Shown here: positions 24,858-33,398 of the stretch, one piece after another | Position numbering within the stretch: position 1 is the stretch's first letter | Layout of the letters: each line of letters begins with the position of its first letter | Assembly: GCF_004403465.1 (NCBI RefSeq) | Contig: NZ_SOGQ01000028.1 | Location: 462-41,723 of the forward strand | Source: Cryobacterium sinapicolor | Lineage (GTDB): Bacteria > Actinomycetota > Actinomycetes > Actinomycetales > Microbacteriaceae | Reading direction: 5' to 3' | Length of the DNA: 41,262 nt | Made by a program: the position numbers and the translations under genes | Notes under the pieces: generated by a model | Database searches by the model: none | What the model saw: the letters and a program-made list of their open reading frames with translations, nothing else | Told to the model about the DNA's origin: nothing

Positions 24858-26126
24858 TCAGCGAGCAGCGTCGGCCACGTCGGCGGCGACGTCCGGCGCC
24901 TGGGCCGGCGCCGGGACGGCTCGAAGCCGCCAGAGTGACGTCACTTCCTTCGACCGGGCGGCGTGCAGGGGGTCGGATGCGTCGGCGGCGCGACCGTGCA
25001 CGGGCTTGGTGTCCAGACGGGCGACCACCTCGAGGCCGGAATCCTCGATCAGGTCGAGGAGTTCGCCGCGGGAGCGCAACCCGAGGTGTTCGGCGATGTC
25101 GGAGAGCACGAGCCAGCCCTCCCCGGCCGGTTCGAGGTGGTCGGCCAGCCCCGACAGGAAGCCCCGCAGCATCCGGCTGTCGGGGTCGTAGACGGCGAAG
25201 TCGGTGGCGGTGACGGCGGACGCGGGGATCCATGGCGGGTTGCAGACCACCAGGTCGGCGCGGCCGGCGGGGAACAGGTCGGCCCGGGCGATCTCGACCG
25301 AACCGGCGAGCCCGAGCCGCGTGATGTTCTCGCGCGCGCAGGCAAGCGCCCGCGGCTCCTGGTCGGTGCCGACCACGTGACGGATGCCACGCCGCGCCAG
25401 CACCGCCGCGAGCACCCCGGTGCCCGTGCCGATGTCGAACGCCGAGGCGGCCCGGGCGCTCGAGCCGGACTCGCCTGCGCCGGTCTCACCCGCGCCCCCG
25501 GCCCAGGCCGCCGGCAGCGGGGCGGTGTTGACGAGGTCGAGGTACTCGCCGCGCACGGGCGAGAAGACCCCGTAGTGCGGGTGGATGCGGGCGCCGAGCG
25601 CGGGCACGTCGACGCCGGTCGTGCGCCACTCGTGCGCCCCGATGACGCCGACGAGCTCGCGCAGGGCGGTGACCGAGGCATCCGTCGTCGGGCCGTAAGT
25701 CTCGGTGCAGGCGCGCCGCACGTCGGGCGCGCGACGGAGCGGAACGGTGTAGTCGGCGTCGAGCGGCACGAGCACCAGGGCCAGCAGCCGGGCACGGCGC
25801 AACGCCTCGGACCGGTGGTGCCGGAATGCCGCGGCCAGGTCGGTCGTGGGCGCGTGCCGGCCGCGGTCGGCGCGGCGGGCGAGGGCGCTGAGCAGCTGGC
25901 GGGCGTTCTGGAAGTCGCCGCGCCAGAGCATGCCGGTGCCGTTCTGGGCCAAGCGGTAGGCGGAATCCGCGGTCAGGGTGTCGTCGGCGATGATGACGCG
26001 TTGCGGCGGCGCCCAGCCGCTCTCCGAGTGCCAGAGGGCCGAGCGGGTCTGCCCGGCCTCCTCCCAGGTGATGCGGGCGGGGCCGGCCGGGGTCGCGGCT
26101 CCGGCGTCGGTGCTGGTGTTGCTCAT
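24858..26126 (-). CDS. Class I SAM-dependent methyltransferase
   Basis: This 422-residue protein has a C-terminal methyltransferase fold: motif I FDIGTGTGVLAAVL near residue 227, the acidic residue in GTDQEP, and the NPPW motif near 290 that marks N-methyltransferases of Gln/Asn/adenine/guanine side chains (HemK/RlmG-like). The N-terminal half (about residues 1-190) resembles the non-catalytic domain of two-domain rRNA or ribosomal-protein methyltransferases. A small-molecule substrate cannot be excluded. ATG at 26126 gives MSNTSTDAG. The upstream open frame lies inside the LLM gene and is ignored. Confidence 0.87.
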   Translation of the reverse strand: MSNTSTDAGAATPAGPARITWEEAGQTRSALWHSESGWAPPQRVIIADDTLTADSAYRLAQNGTGMLWRGDFQNARQLLSALARRADRGRHAPTTDLAAAFRHHRSEALRRARLLALVLVPLDADYTVPLRRAPDVRRACTETYGPTTDASVTALRELVGVIGAHEWRTTGVDVPALGARIHPHYGVFSPVRGEYLDLVNTAPLPAAWAGGAGETGAGESGSSARAASAFDIGTGTGVLAAVLARRGIRHVVGTDQEPRALACARENITRLGLAGSVEIARADLFPAGRADLVVCNPPWIPASAVTATDFAVYDPDSRMLRGFLSGLADHLEPAGEGWLVLSDIAEHLGLRSRGELLDLIEDSGLEVVARLDTKPVHGRAADASDPLHAARSKEVTSLWRLRAVPAPAQAPDVAADVADAAR

Positions 26127-26139
26127 GGTTCCATCCTTG

Positions 26140-26196
26140 CGCTCGAATGCGCCGCGTGCGTTCGAATGCGCCGCGTGCGCTCGAATGCGCCGAGTG
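26140..26196. repeat. 19-bp tandem repeat, three copies
   Basis: CGCTCGAATGCGCCGCGTG and two near-copies start at 26140, 26159 and 26178, with a truncated fourth. They lie directly upstream of the methyltransferase start, so they occupy its leader or promoter. Copy number may vary between strains. Confidence 0.85.
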
Positions 26197-26209
26197 CGCC
26201 GAATGTTTC

Positions 26210-26245
26210 GGTCGAGTTCGAGTGGTGTGCGGATCGAACTCGACC
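26210..26245. terminator. Hairpin with perfect 12-bp arms
   Basis: GGTCGAGTTCGA (26210-26221) and TCGAACTCGACC (26234-26245) pair perfectly around a 12-base loop. It lies 34 bp beyond the LLM gene stop and upstream of the methyltransferase, so transcription termination between the two is likely. A further TCGAACTCGG follows at 26253. Confidence 0.65.
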
Positions 26246-26278
26246 GGAAGTGTCGAACTCGGCGGGGACTGCGCCCGA

Positions 26279-27271
26279 TCAGCGCAGCGCGGGCATGACC
26301 TCGCGTTCGAACAGTTCCAGGCCCGAGCGGTCGTAGGCGGCCTCCGGGAAGTAGTGGATCGCGTAGCCGAGGCCGCGTGCCTTCATACCGTTCAGGCGAT
26401 CGACGACCTGTTCCGGCGTGCCGACGCCCTGCGCCTCGCCGCTGCGGTACTCGGCCATGAACGCCGTCGCGCCGTCTTCCCCGAGGAAGGGCGTGACCCG
26501 GGACTGGATGGCGTCGAGCCTGTCGGCGACCTCGGCATCCGTCGCCCCGATCACGGTGTTGTAGTTCGCCGAGCGGGTGATGGCGCCGAACTCGGTGCCT
26601 TCCGCCTGGCAGTGCGCCTCGAGCAGCTCGCTCTTGTGTGTGAAGCCCTCGGGGGAGCCGTCGAAGTTCGTGTAGTTCGCGTACTTCGCCGCGATCTTGA
26701 GGGTGACCTTCTCGCCGCCGCCGGCGATCCAGACCGGGATGCCGCCGTCCTGCAACGGGAGGGGCCGCACGATGGCGCCGTCCACCTGGTAGTGCTGCCC
26801 GTTGAGGGTGGCCGTGCCGGTGGTCCAGGCCTGGCGCATGATCTGCACACCCTCGTCGAGGCGGGCGAGGCGCTCGCCTGCACGGGGGAAGCCGTAGCCG
26901 TAGGCGCGCCATTCGTGCTCGTACCACCCGGCGCCGATGCCCATTTCGACGCGTCCGCCGGAGATGATGTCGATGGTCGAGGCGACTTTCGCGAGGTAGG
27001 CCGGGTTGCGGTAGCTGATGCAGGTGCACATCTGGCCGAGGCGCACCCGCTTCGTGGTGGCGGCGAACGCGCTCATCAGCGTCCAGGCCTCGTGGGTGGC
27101 CTCGGCACTCGGCACCGGCACGGTGTGGAAATGGTCGTACACCCAGATCGACTCCCACTCACCGGCGTCGGCGTGCGCGGCGAGGCCGCTCATGGTCGCC
27201 CACTGCTCGGCGGGATCGATATCGACCAGGTCGTGACGCCAGCCCTGAGGTATGAAGAGTCCGAATCGCAT
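26279..27271 (-). CDS. LLM class F420-dependent oxidoreductase
   Basis: This 330-residue luciferase-like (TIM-barrel) oxidoreductase belongs to the branch of actinobacteria that uses F420 or flavin. Landmarks are the N-terminal MRFGLFIPQGW, YDHF in the first loop, GGRVEMGIGAGWYEHE near residues 105-120, and PVWIAGGGEKVTLKIAA. The substrate is unknown. I start at ATG 27271, where family members begin; an in-frame ATG at 27295 would add eight residues. It is divergent from glycerate kinase across 86 bp. Confidence 0.9.
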   Translation of the reverse strand: MRFGLFIPQGWRHDLVDIDPAEQWATMSGLAAHADAGEWESIWVYDHFHTVPVPSAEATHEAWTLMSAFAATTKRVRLGQMCTCISYRNPAYLAKVASTIDIISGGRVEMGIGAGWYEHEWRAYGYGFPRAGERLARLDEGVQIMRQAWTTGTATLNGQHYQVDGAIVRPLPLQDGGIPVWIAGGGEKVTLKIAAKYANYTNFDGSPEGFTHKSELLEAHCQAEGTEFGAITRSANYNTVIGATDAEVADRLDAIQSRVTPFLGEDGATAFMAEYRSGEAQGVGTPEQVVDRLNGMKARGLGYAIHYFPEAAYDRSGLELFEREVMPALR

Positions 27272-27357
27272 GGTTTCGAGCCTACGCGGGTGCAACGGAT
27301 GCGGCCTCCGGAGCCGCGCAGTTGCAGCGGGTGCCCGGGACCGGGAAGATCAACAGC

Positions 27358-28539
27358 ATGAAGTTCGTTCTGGCTCCCGACTCGTTCAAGGAATCCATGT
27401 CGGCCGCCGAGGCGGCCGAGGCCCTTGAGCGAGGAATCCGTTCCGTGTTCCCCACCGCCCAGTGCGTGCGGGTGCCGATGGCGGACGGCGGCGAGGGCAC
27501 CGTGGAGGCGCTGGTCTCCGCCTGCGCCGGCGAATTCGTGGTGACCGAGGTGCAGGATGCCTGCGGTCGCCCGGTGCAGGCCGCCTACGGCTACGTGGCC
27601 GCCGAGCAACTGGCGATCATCGAGGTCGCTGCGGCGGCCGGCATCCACCTCGTGGCCTCGGCCGACCGCGACGTGCGCAGCGCGAGCACGTTCGGCGTCG
27701 GGCAGCTCATCACCGATGCGCTGGACCGAGGCGCGAGCCGGTTCGTGGTTGGGCTGGGCGGCTCGGTGACCAATGACGGCGGGGCCGGGATGCTCCATGC
27801 CCTCGGCGCGCGGCTGCTCGATTCCGACGAACGCGACCTCGGGAACGGTGGCGCTGAGCTCTCGCGACTGAGCCGGATCGATCTGGAGGGGTTCGACCCG
27901 CGGGCGCGGTCCGCGTCGTTCGAGATTGCGAGCGACGTCGCCAATCCGTTGCTCGGCCCCGACGGGGCCTCCACCGTCTTCGGCCCGCAGAAGGGCGCCG
28001 ATCCGCAGGCCGTGCTGGACCTCGAGGAGGCGCTCACGGTCTTCGCGCGGGTGCTCGCCGCGGACTCCGGACGTTCCGTGGCAGATCTTCCCGGCGCCGG
28101 TGCGGCCGGCGGGCTCGGCGCGGCCTTCCTGGCCTGCTTCGACTCCCGCATGCGCCGCGGCGTGGAGGTGGTGATGGAGGCTGCCCTCCTCGAGCAGCGC
28201 CTGAGCGGGGCCGACTTTGTCTTCACGGGCGAGGGTAGCATCGACGGGCAGACCCTCCACGGTAAGACCCCGCTCGGTGTGGCAGAGGCTGCCGCGCGTC
28301 ACGGTGTGCCCGTGGTCGCGTTCGCGGGCCGGGTTGGACCGGGGGCCGAGGTGCTCTACGACCAGGGCTTCGCCGCGCTGGTGCCGATCGTGCAGGAGGT
28401 CAGCGACCTCCAGCGCGCGCTGACGGATGGCCCGGCGAACCTGGAACGGACCGCCGCCACGGTGTGCCGAATCCTTGCCCTCGGCCAGTCGGCCGGGGTC
28501 GCGCGCGGGGCGCAGACAGGCTGGGCGACGGGCGCTTGA
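27358..28539 (+). CDS. Glycerate kinase (GlxK/GarK family)
   Basis: This 393-residue kinase phosphorylates D-glycerate with ATP, feeding glyoxylate or glycerate carbon into lower glycolysis; GarK-type enzymes give 2-phosphoglycerate. The N-terminal APDSFKESMSA, the MADGGEGTVEAL segment (residues about 40-52) and LGGSVTNDGGAG (about 138-149) define the family. The length is typical. GGGAAG lies about 10 bases before the ATG. It faces the phosphoglycerate mutase gene convergently, whose product would interconvert 2- and 3-phosphoglycerate. Confidence 0.93.
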   Translation: MKFVLAPDSFKESMSAAEAAEALERGIRSVFPTAQCVRVPMADGGEGTVEALVSACAGEFVVTEVQDACGRPVQAAYGYVAAEQLAIIEVAAAAGIHLVASADRDVRSASTFGVGQLITDALDRGASRFVVGLGGSVTNDGGAGMLHALGARLLDSDERDLGNGGAELSRLSRIDLEGFDPRARSASFEIASDVANPLLGPDGASTVFGPQKGADPQAVLDLEEALTVFARVLAADSGRSVADLPGAGAAGGLGAAFLACFDSRMRRGVEVVMEAALLEQRLSGADFVFTGEGSIDGQTLHGKTPLGVAEAAARHGVPVVAFAGRVGPGAEVLYDQGFAALVPIVQEVSDLQRALTDGPANLERTAATVCRILALGQSAGVARGAQTGWATGA

Positions 28540-28590
28540 GCGGCGCGCACGCCGGAGCGTGTCAGGCCCAGGGGCGAACGCCCGTGATCG

Positions 28591-29463
28591 CTAGGTGCCG
28601 CCCTCGTTCGCGAGCGTGATGGCGGCCGCCAGCGCGGTGACGGAGTCGAGGTAGCGGCCGCCGGCCGGCGCGGGGTGCCCCCGGGCGTCGAAACGGTAGA
28701 CCAGCGGCTGCCCGGTGGGTAGGTTCAGGTCGCGGATCTGCCGGTCGTCGAGACCGTCGATTACCGCGCAGAGGGCCCGCAGGGAGTTGCCGTGCGCGAC
28801 CACGAGCACGGTCTCGCCGCGGGCGAGGAGCGGCGCCACGCGCTCGGTGAGGAAGGCATCCACTCGGGTGATCACGTCGCTCAGCGCTTCGGTGCGGGTG
28901 AGCGCGGCCGGCGGCAGCGCGCGGAACAGGGCGGTGCCGGCGAACTCGTCGTAGAGCCGGTCGCCCATGGCGGGCGGGGCCTCGGCGACCGAGCGGCGCC
29001 AGGCCACGAACTGCTCCTCACCGAATTCCGCGCGCACATCGTCCTTGGATCGACCGGTCAGCGCGCCGTAGTTGCGTTCATTCAACCGCCAGTCGGCGTC
29101 GCAGCCGGCCAGGGGGCAGGCCAGCCCGGCGGCGACGATCGCGGCCGTCTGCCGGGCGCGCGCCAGGGTCGAGGTGAACAGGGTGACGGATGCTGCGAGG
29201 TGGGGCAGCGCATCGACCCGCGGCACGTCGAGGGGCAGTGCCGCGTTCAGCAGGGCGGTGGCCCCAGAGGCCTCGCGGATTCCCTGGTTCGACAGCGGCG
29301 CATCCAGCACGCCCGTGAACAGCCCGGCGGCGTTCGCGGTGCTCTCGCCGTGCCGCAGCACGATCAACACCCCCGCTTCACGCACGGTAACCAGCCCTGT
29401 TCGATCTCGCCTGCCCGGCGACGGATGCCGCAGCCGGGGAGTCACGGCGTCGTCCGCCGGCAT
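28591..29463 (-). CDS. gpmA: 2,3-bisphosphoglycerate-dependent phosphoglycerate mutase
   Basis: This glycolytic mutase interconverts 3- and 2-phosphoglycerate. The histidine phosphatase core is complete: LRHGESTANAAGLFTG (phospho-His near residue 38), the LNERNYGALTG motif diagnostic for GpmA, and VAHGNSLRAL with the second His. At 290 residues it is longer than the usual 230-250. The extra N-terminal 30 residues are Arg/Pro-rich, and GTG at 29391 may be the true start. It is distinct from the small phosphatase at 163-777. Confidence 0.88.
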   Translation of the reverse strand: MPADDAVTPRLRHPSPGRRDRTGLVTVREAGVLIVLRHGESTANAAGLFTGVLDAPLSNQGIREASGATALLNAALPLDVPRVDALPHLAASVTLFTSTLARARQTAAIVAAGLACPLAGCDADWRLNERNYGALTGRSKDDVRAEFGEEQFVAWRRSVAEAPPAMGDRLYDEFAGTALFRALPPAALTRTEALSDVITRVDAFLTERVAPLLARGETVLVVAHGNSLRALCAVIDGLDDRQIRDLNLPTGQPLVYRFDARGHPAPAGGRYLDSVTALAAAITLANEGGT

Positions 29464-29498
29464 TCCTCAGGTTACAGTCCCGCCGCCGCCGCAACCCA

Positions 29499-29563
29499 GC
29501 CGCGCGTGCGCGCAATGTGTCTCTGCGGCGGCGCCAAGGGGGCAGATTGGGCGCACGCGCGGC
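29499..29563. terminator. Strong hairpin with 21-bp arms, 19 matching
   Basis: Arm 29499-29519 (GCCGCGCGTGCGCGCAATG...) pairs with 29543-29563 with two mismatches around a 23-base loop. It sits 12 bp beyond the stop of the Gly-rich protein gene and upstream of gpmA on the same strand. Its extreme GC content suggests an intrinsic-like terminator without a U-tract. Confidence 0.65.
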
Positions 29564-29574
29564 AGTGGGACGGC

Positions 29575-30165
29575 CTAGAAGCCGAAGTCGCCGCCGCCGA
29601 AGTCGCCGCCGCCGAAGTCGCCGCCGCCGCCGGAACCCGCGTCGCCGCCGGAACCCGCGTCGCCGCCGGAATCAGTGCCCGAGGCATCCGCAGAGCCGCC
29701 ATCCATGGGCAGGAAGGCGCTCATCAGCGTCGACGCGATGACGTAGCCGGCCACGGTGCCGAGCAGGGAGCTGCCCATCATGCTGCCGAAGCTCGGTCCG
29801 CCCTGCCCGCCCTGACCCTGCCCCTGACCGCCCTGGTTACCGAAGGCGCGCGTGAGGGTGCCGGGCTGGCGCAGTTCCGCCCGGGTGGCCGCCTGGGCCA
29901 ACGTCGCCGGTTCGGCGTTCGCTGGGCGCTCGCCGGCCTCGGCGTTCTCGCTCAGCTGCCGGAACAGCAGGTCGCGCTGCTCATCGGTCAGCTTGCTGAA
30001 GGCCTCCGCGTGCACCTGCTCGATCGTCTCGGGCGGGGCCGTGCGCAGCAGGTACTGGTAGCGCTCGACGGCGATCTCGTCGTCGGTGCGCTCCGGTGCG
30101 GCCGCGCGGCGCTGCTGCTGGGGCCGCTGGGGCTCGGTGCCGAAAAGGCGGTCGAAGAATCCCAT
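29575..30165 (-). CDS. Uncharacterised protein with Gly/Asp/Phe-rich tail
   Basis: This 196-residue protein starts MGFFDRLFG, has a charged helical N-terminal half (about residues 20-105), a Gln/Gly linker (109-122), and one hydrophobic helix (about 127-150, MMGSSLLGTVAGYVIASTLM). It ends in a low-complexity tail whose last part repeats GGGDF three times. The tail DNA is a 15-bp tandem repeat (GCCGAAGTCGCCGCC) at about 29583-29632. I do not recognise a named domain. The ATG at 30165 has a perfect AAGGAGC upstream. It follows the Acs gene by 123 bp on the same strand. Confidence 0.8.
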   Translation of the reverse strand: MGFFDRLFGTEPQRPQQQRRAAAPERTDDEIAVERYQYLLRTAPPETIEQVHAEAFSKLTDEQRDLLFRQLSENAEAGERPANAEPATLAQAATRAELRQPGTLTRAFGNQGGQGQGQGGQGGPSFGSMMGSSLLGTVAGYVIASTLMSAFLPMDGGSADASGTDSGGDAGSGGDAGSGGGGDFGGGDFGGGDFGF

Positions 30166-30288
30166 GGTGTGCTCCTTGGCTCGGGTGGGACGGGGCGTTG
30201 TTTTCTACGATTCCACCCATCGCTGGGTAGGGGCTGGAATAACGCCGGAACCGGGGCAAATCGGCGCGAAACCTGCTCCGGACAGGGC

Positions 30289-32424
30289 TCAGCGCTGTCG
30301 CGTCGCCGCCACGATCGCGGCGATGCGGCTCGGAACCGTGTCGTCCTGCAGTGAGGTCACGTCCCCGAGCGGCCGGCCGGCCGTGATGTCACCGAGCAGG
30401 CGGCGCATGATCTTGCCCGAGCGGGTCTTGGGCAGGTCAGGCACGACGAACACCTCCCGCGGCCTCGCGATGACCCCGATGGCCTGCGTGACATGGGCCC
30501 GCAGCAGCGGTTCGAGGGTGCCTCGTGCGCCCAGCCAGACCGCCAAGTCGTCCGGGTCGTTCGGGTTGCCGGGGCCGCCGCGCGTTCCCGAGCTGCCGGA
30601 GCGGAGCGGTGCCGTCGCCGGGATCACGAAAGCAGCGATGGCCTCCCCGGTCGTCGCATCCGTCACGCCGACCACGCCGGCCTCGCCGACCAGCGGATGC
30701 GCCACCAGCGCCGACTCGATCTCGATCGTCGACAGGCGGTGCCCGGACACGTTGATCACGTCATCGACCCGGCCGAGCAGCCAGATGTCACCGTCGTCGT
30801 CGTATTTCGCGCCGTCGCCGGAGAAGAAGAAACCCTGCTCGGCGAACCGCGCCCAGTAGGAATCGCGGTACCGCTCGGGGTTGCCCCAGACCGTGCGAGC
30901 CATGCCGGGCCAGGTTCCCTCGATCACCAGGTAGCCACCGGAGCCGAACGGCACCGGCCGGCCGTGGTCGTCGACGACGTGCGTCGTCAGGCCGGGCAGG
31001 GCGCGCAGGGCCGAACCGGGCTTGAGCGTGCTGACGCCCGGCAGCGGCGCCATCACGGCGGCGCCCGTCTCCGACTGCCACCAGGTGTCGACGATCGGGG
31101 CACTGCCGGCGCCGACGTTCTCGCGGAACCACACCCACGCCTCCGGGTTGATGGCCTCGCCGACTGACCCGAGCAGGCGGATGCTGGACAGGTCGAACTC
31201 GCTCGGCAGCCCCTCCGGGAACCAGGTCATGAACGTGCGAATGAGCGTCGGCGCCGTGTAATAGGTGGTCACACCGTAGCGCTCGATGATCTCGAAGTGC
31301 CGGCCCGGATGCGGGGTGTTCGGTGTGCCCTCGTAGATCACCGAGGTGGTGCCGTTGGAGAGCGGCCCGTAGTGCACGTAGCTGTGCGCGGTGACCCAGG
31401 CCAGGTCGGCGGTGCACCAGTGCACGTCGTCGTCCTTGGCGTCGAAGACGGCCCAATGGCTCCAGGACGCGTGGGTCAGGTACCCGCCGCTGGTGTGCAC
31501 GAGCCCCTTCGGGGTGCCCGTCGTGCCCGAGGTGTAGATGATGAACAGCGGGGTCTCCGCGTCGAAGAACACGGGTTCGTGCACGGGGGAGGCGAGGTCC
31601 ACTGCTTCGTGCCACCAGACATCCCGGCCCGGCGTGAAGGGGATGTCGGGGGTCAGGTCGCCGGTGCGGCGCACCACGAGCACGTGCTCGATCGAGTCCA
31701 CGCCCGCGACGGCCGCGTCGGCCGCGTCCTTGACCCGAACGGCCCGGCCCCGGCGGAACTGGCCGTCGGTGGTCACGAGCAGCTTCGCGCCGGTGTCCTC
31801 CACCCGGAACCGCAGGGCCTCGGCCGAGAATCCGCCGAAGACCAGCGAGTGCACGGCGCCCAGGCGCGCGATGGCGAGGGTGATGATGATGGTTTCGGGG
31901 ATCACCGGCAGGTAGAGCACGACCCGGTCGCCCGGCACGATGCCGAGGTCGGTGAGCGCGTTGGCGGCCCGGTTCACCTCGCGGCCGAGTTCGGCGTAGG
32001 TGATGGTGCGGCGGTCGCCGGGCTCGCCCTCGAAGTGGAACGCGACCTTGGTGCCTTTGCCGGCGGCCACGTGCCGGTCGACGCAGTTGACGGCTACGTT
32101 GAGCTTTCCGCCCGCGAACCACTCGGCGCGGGGCACGGACAGCACGCCGTCGGTATCCGTTGCCGCCGGCTGCCAGGTGTGGTCGGTGTGCCACGGCTCG
32201 GCCCAGTCGAGGCGGTGCGCCTGCTCGGCCCAGAACGCGATCGGATCTGCGGCGGCCCGGTCCCACCAGGTGGCGTCCACGTTCGCCTGCGCCGCGAAGG
32301 CGGCCGGGGCCGGGTAGCGTCGGGTCTCGGTCAGGAGACCACGGATGATGGCGCTCGCGGGATCGATCGAGCGCGGGGCCCCGGTCGGTGGCGTCGATGC
32401 GGCCGTCACCGGCGTCACGCCCAT
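30289..32424 (-). CDS. acs: Acetyl-CoA synthetase
   Basis: This AMP-forming acetate-CoA ligase makes acetyl-CoA from acetate. The 711 residues contain YTSGTTGTPKG (P-loop), the acetate-pocket tryptophans in DTWWQSETG, the hinge GRVDDVINVSGHR, and the C-terminal PKTRSGKIMRR, whose Lys is the well-known acetylation site. It is about 60 residues longer than typical Acs because of an N-terminal extension and a Gly/Asn/Pro insert near residue 615. Its ATG lies inside the end of the ABC permease gene (10-bp overlap), so it is translationally coupled to an importer. Confidence 0.93.
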   Translation of the reverse strand: MGVTPVTAASTPPTGAPRSIDPASAIIRGLLTETRRYPAPAAFAAQANVDATWWDRAAADPIAFWAEQAHRLDWAEPWHTDHTWQPAATDTDGVLSVPRAEWFAGGKLNVAVNCVDRHVAAGKGTKVAFHFEGEPGDRRTITYAELGREVNRAANALTDLGIVPGDRVVLYLPVIPETIIITLAIARLGAVHSLVFGGFSAEALRFRVEDTGAKLLVTTDGQFRRGRAVRVKDAADAAVAGVDSIEHVLVVRRTGDLTPDIPFTPGRDVWWHEAVDLASPVHEPVFFDAETPLFIIYTSGTTGTPKGLVHTSGGYLTHASWSHWAVFDAKDDDVHWCTADLAWVTAHSYVHYGPLSNGTTSVIYEGTPNTPHPGRHFEIIERYGVTTYYTAPTLIRTFMTWFPEGLPSEFDLSSIRLLGSVGEAINPEAWVWFRENVGAGSAPIVDTWWQSETGAAVMAPLPGVSTLKPGSALRALPGLTTHVVDDHGRPVPFGSGGYLVIEGTWPGMARTVWGNPERYRDSYWARFAEQGFFFSGDGAKYDDDGDIWLLGRVDDVINVSGHRLSTIEIESALVAHPLVGEAGVVGVTDATTGEAIAAFVIPATAPLRSGSSGTRGGPGNPNDPDDLAVWLGARGTLEPLLRAHVTQAIGVIARPREVFVVPDLPKTRSGKIMRRLLGDITAGRPLGDVTSLQDDTVPSRIAAIVAATRQR

Positions 32425-33278
32425 TTACGGTTCGCCCAGCGCTCGAAGAGGCCAACGGCGGCATCCGTCAGCTTGCCGAGGATGGCGAGCAGAATGATCG
32501 CCAGCAGGATGCGGTCGATGCGGCCGTTGTTCTGCGAGTCGATTAACAGGAAACCCAGACCCATCGAGGAGGCGATCAGCTCGGCGGCGACGAGGAAGAG
32601 CCAGGCCTGGGCCAGGGCCAGCCGCAGCCCGGAGATCACGGCGGGGATCACGGCCGGCAGCTGCACGGATGCGAACAGGCGCACCCCGCGCAGGCCGAAC
32701 GCCCGTCCTGCCTCTACGAGCTGGCGGTCGACATGCCGCAGCGCCGCCGACACGGTCGTGTAGACCGGGAAGAAGGCGCCAATGGCGATCAGGGTGAGCT
32801 TGGACTCCTCGCCGATCTTCAGCCAGAGGATGAGCAGGGGAACCCAGGCGAGCGACGGCACCGCGCGAATGGCGCCGAGGGTCGGGGCGAACATGATGTC
32901 GGCGGTCCGGGACAGCCCCACCAGGGCTCCGAGGGCGATGCCGAGGGCGGCGCCGACGGCGAAACCGATGAGCACGCGCTGGGTGGAGATCGCCGCGTAC
33001 TGGCCGAGCAGACCACTCGCGAACAGGTCGAGGCCGGCCTGCCAGACCATGGCGGGGGAGGGAAGCTGGGCGATCGTGAACACGCCGAGCGCGGTGGTGA
33101 GCTGCCAGGCCGCAAGGATCAGGACCGGCAGGATCGCGCCGCCGATGAGGGTGACCGAGCCGCGCGAGGTGAGCGACCGGCGGGGGGAGTGCGCGGTGCG
33201 TGCGGATGCCGTTGCGGTGGCATCGGTCACGGTCCGGGCCGACGTGGGCGGCAGCGTGCGGGGCACGGTCTCGGTCAT
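32415..33278 (-). CDS. ABC importer permease (SsuC/TauC/NitT family)
   Basis: This 287-residue inner membrane subunit has about six helices and the EAA-type coupling loop, seen as GRAFGLRGVRLFASVQLPAV near residues 190-210. Family members import sulfonates, taurine, nitrate or riboflavin/thiamine precursors. Gene order ATPase, binding protein, permease, acs on one strand shows an operon. The stop overlaps the acs start. The ATG at 33278 is accepted; the N-terminal 40 residues are polar. Confidence 0.9.
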   Translation of the reverse strand: MTETVPRTLPPTSARTVTDATATASARTAHSPRRSLTSRGSVTLIGGAILPVLILAAWQLTTALGVFTIAQLPSPAMVWQAGLDLFASGLLGQYAAISTQRVLIGFAVGAALGIALGALVGLSRTADIMFAPTLGAIRAVPSLAWVPLLILWLKIGEESKLTLIAIGAFFPVYTTVSAALRHVDRQLVEAGRAFGLRGVRLFASVQLPAVIPAVISGLRLALAQAWLFLVAAELIASSMGLGFLLIDSQNNGRIDRILLAIILLAILGKLTDAAVGLFERWANRKWA

Positions 33279-33398
33279 GGTCGCGTCCTCTCGGTGGGTG
33301 GTGCTGGTGTGCTGGCGGCGCGGGTGTGCTGGCGGCGCGGGTGTCCGGGGCGGTTGCCCGCCCCGGACGGTGGTGCGGTGGTTACCGGGCTAGGGCCG

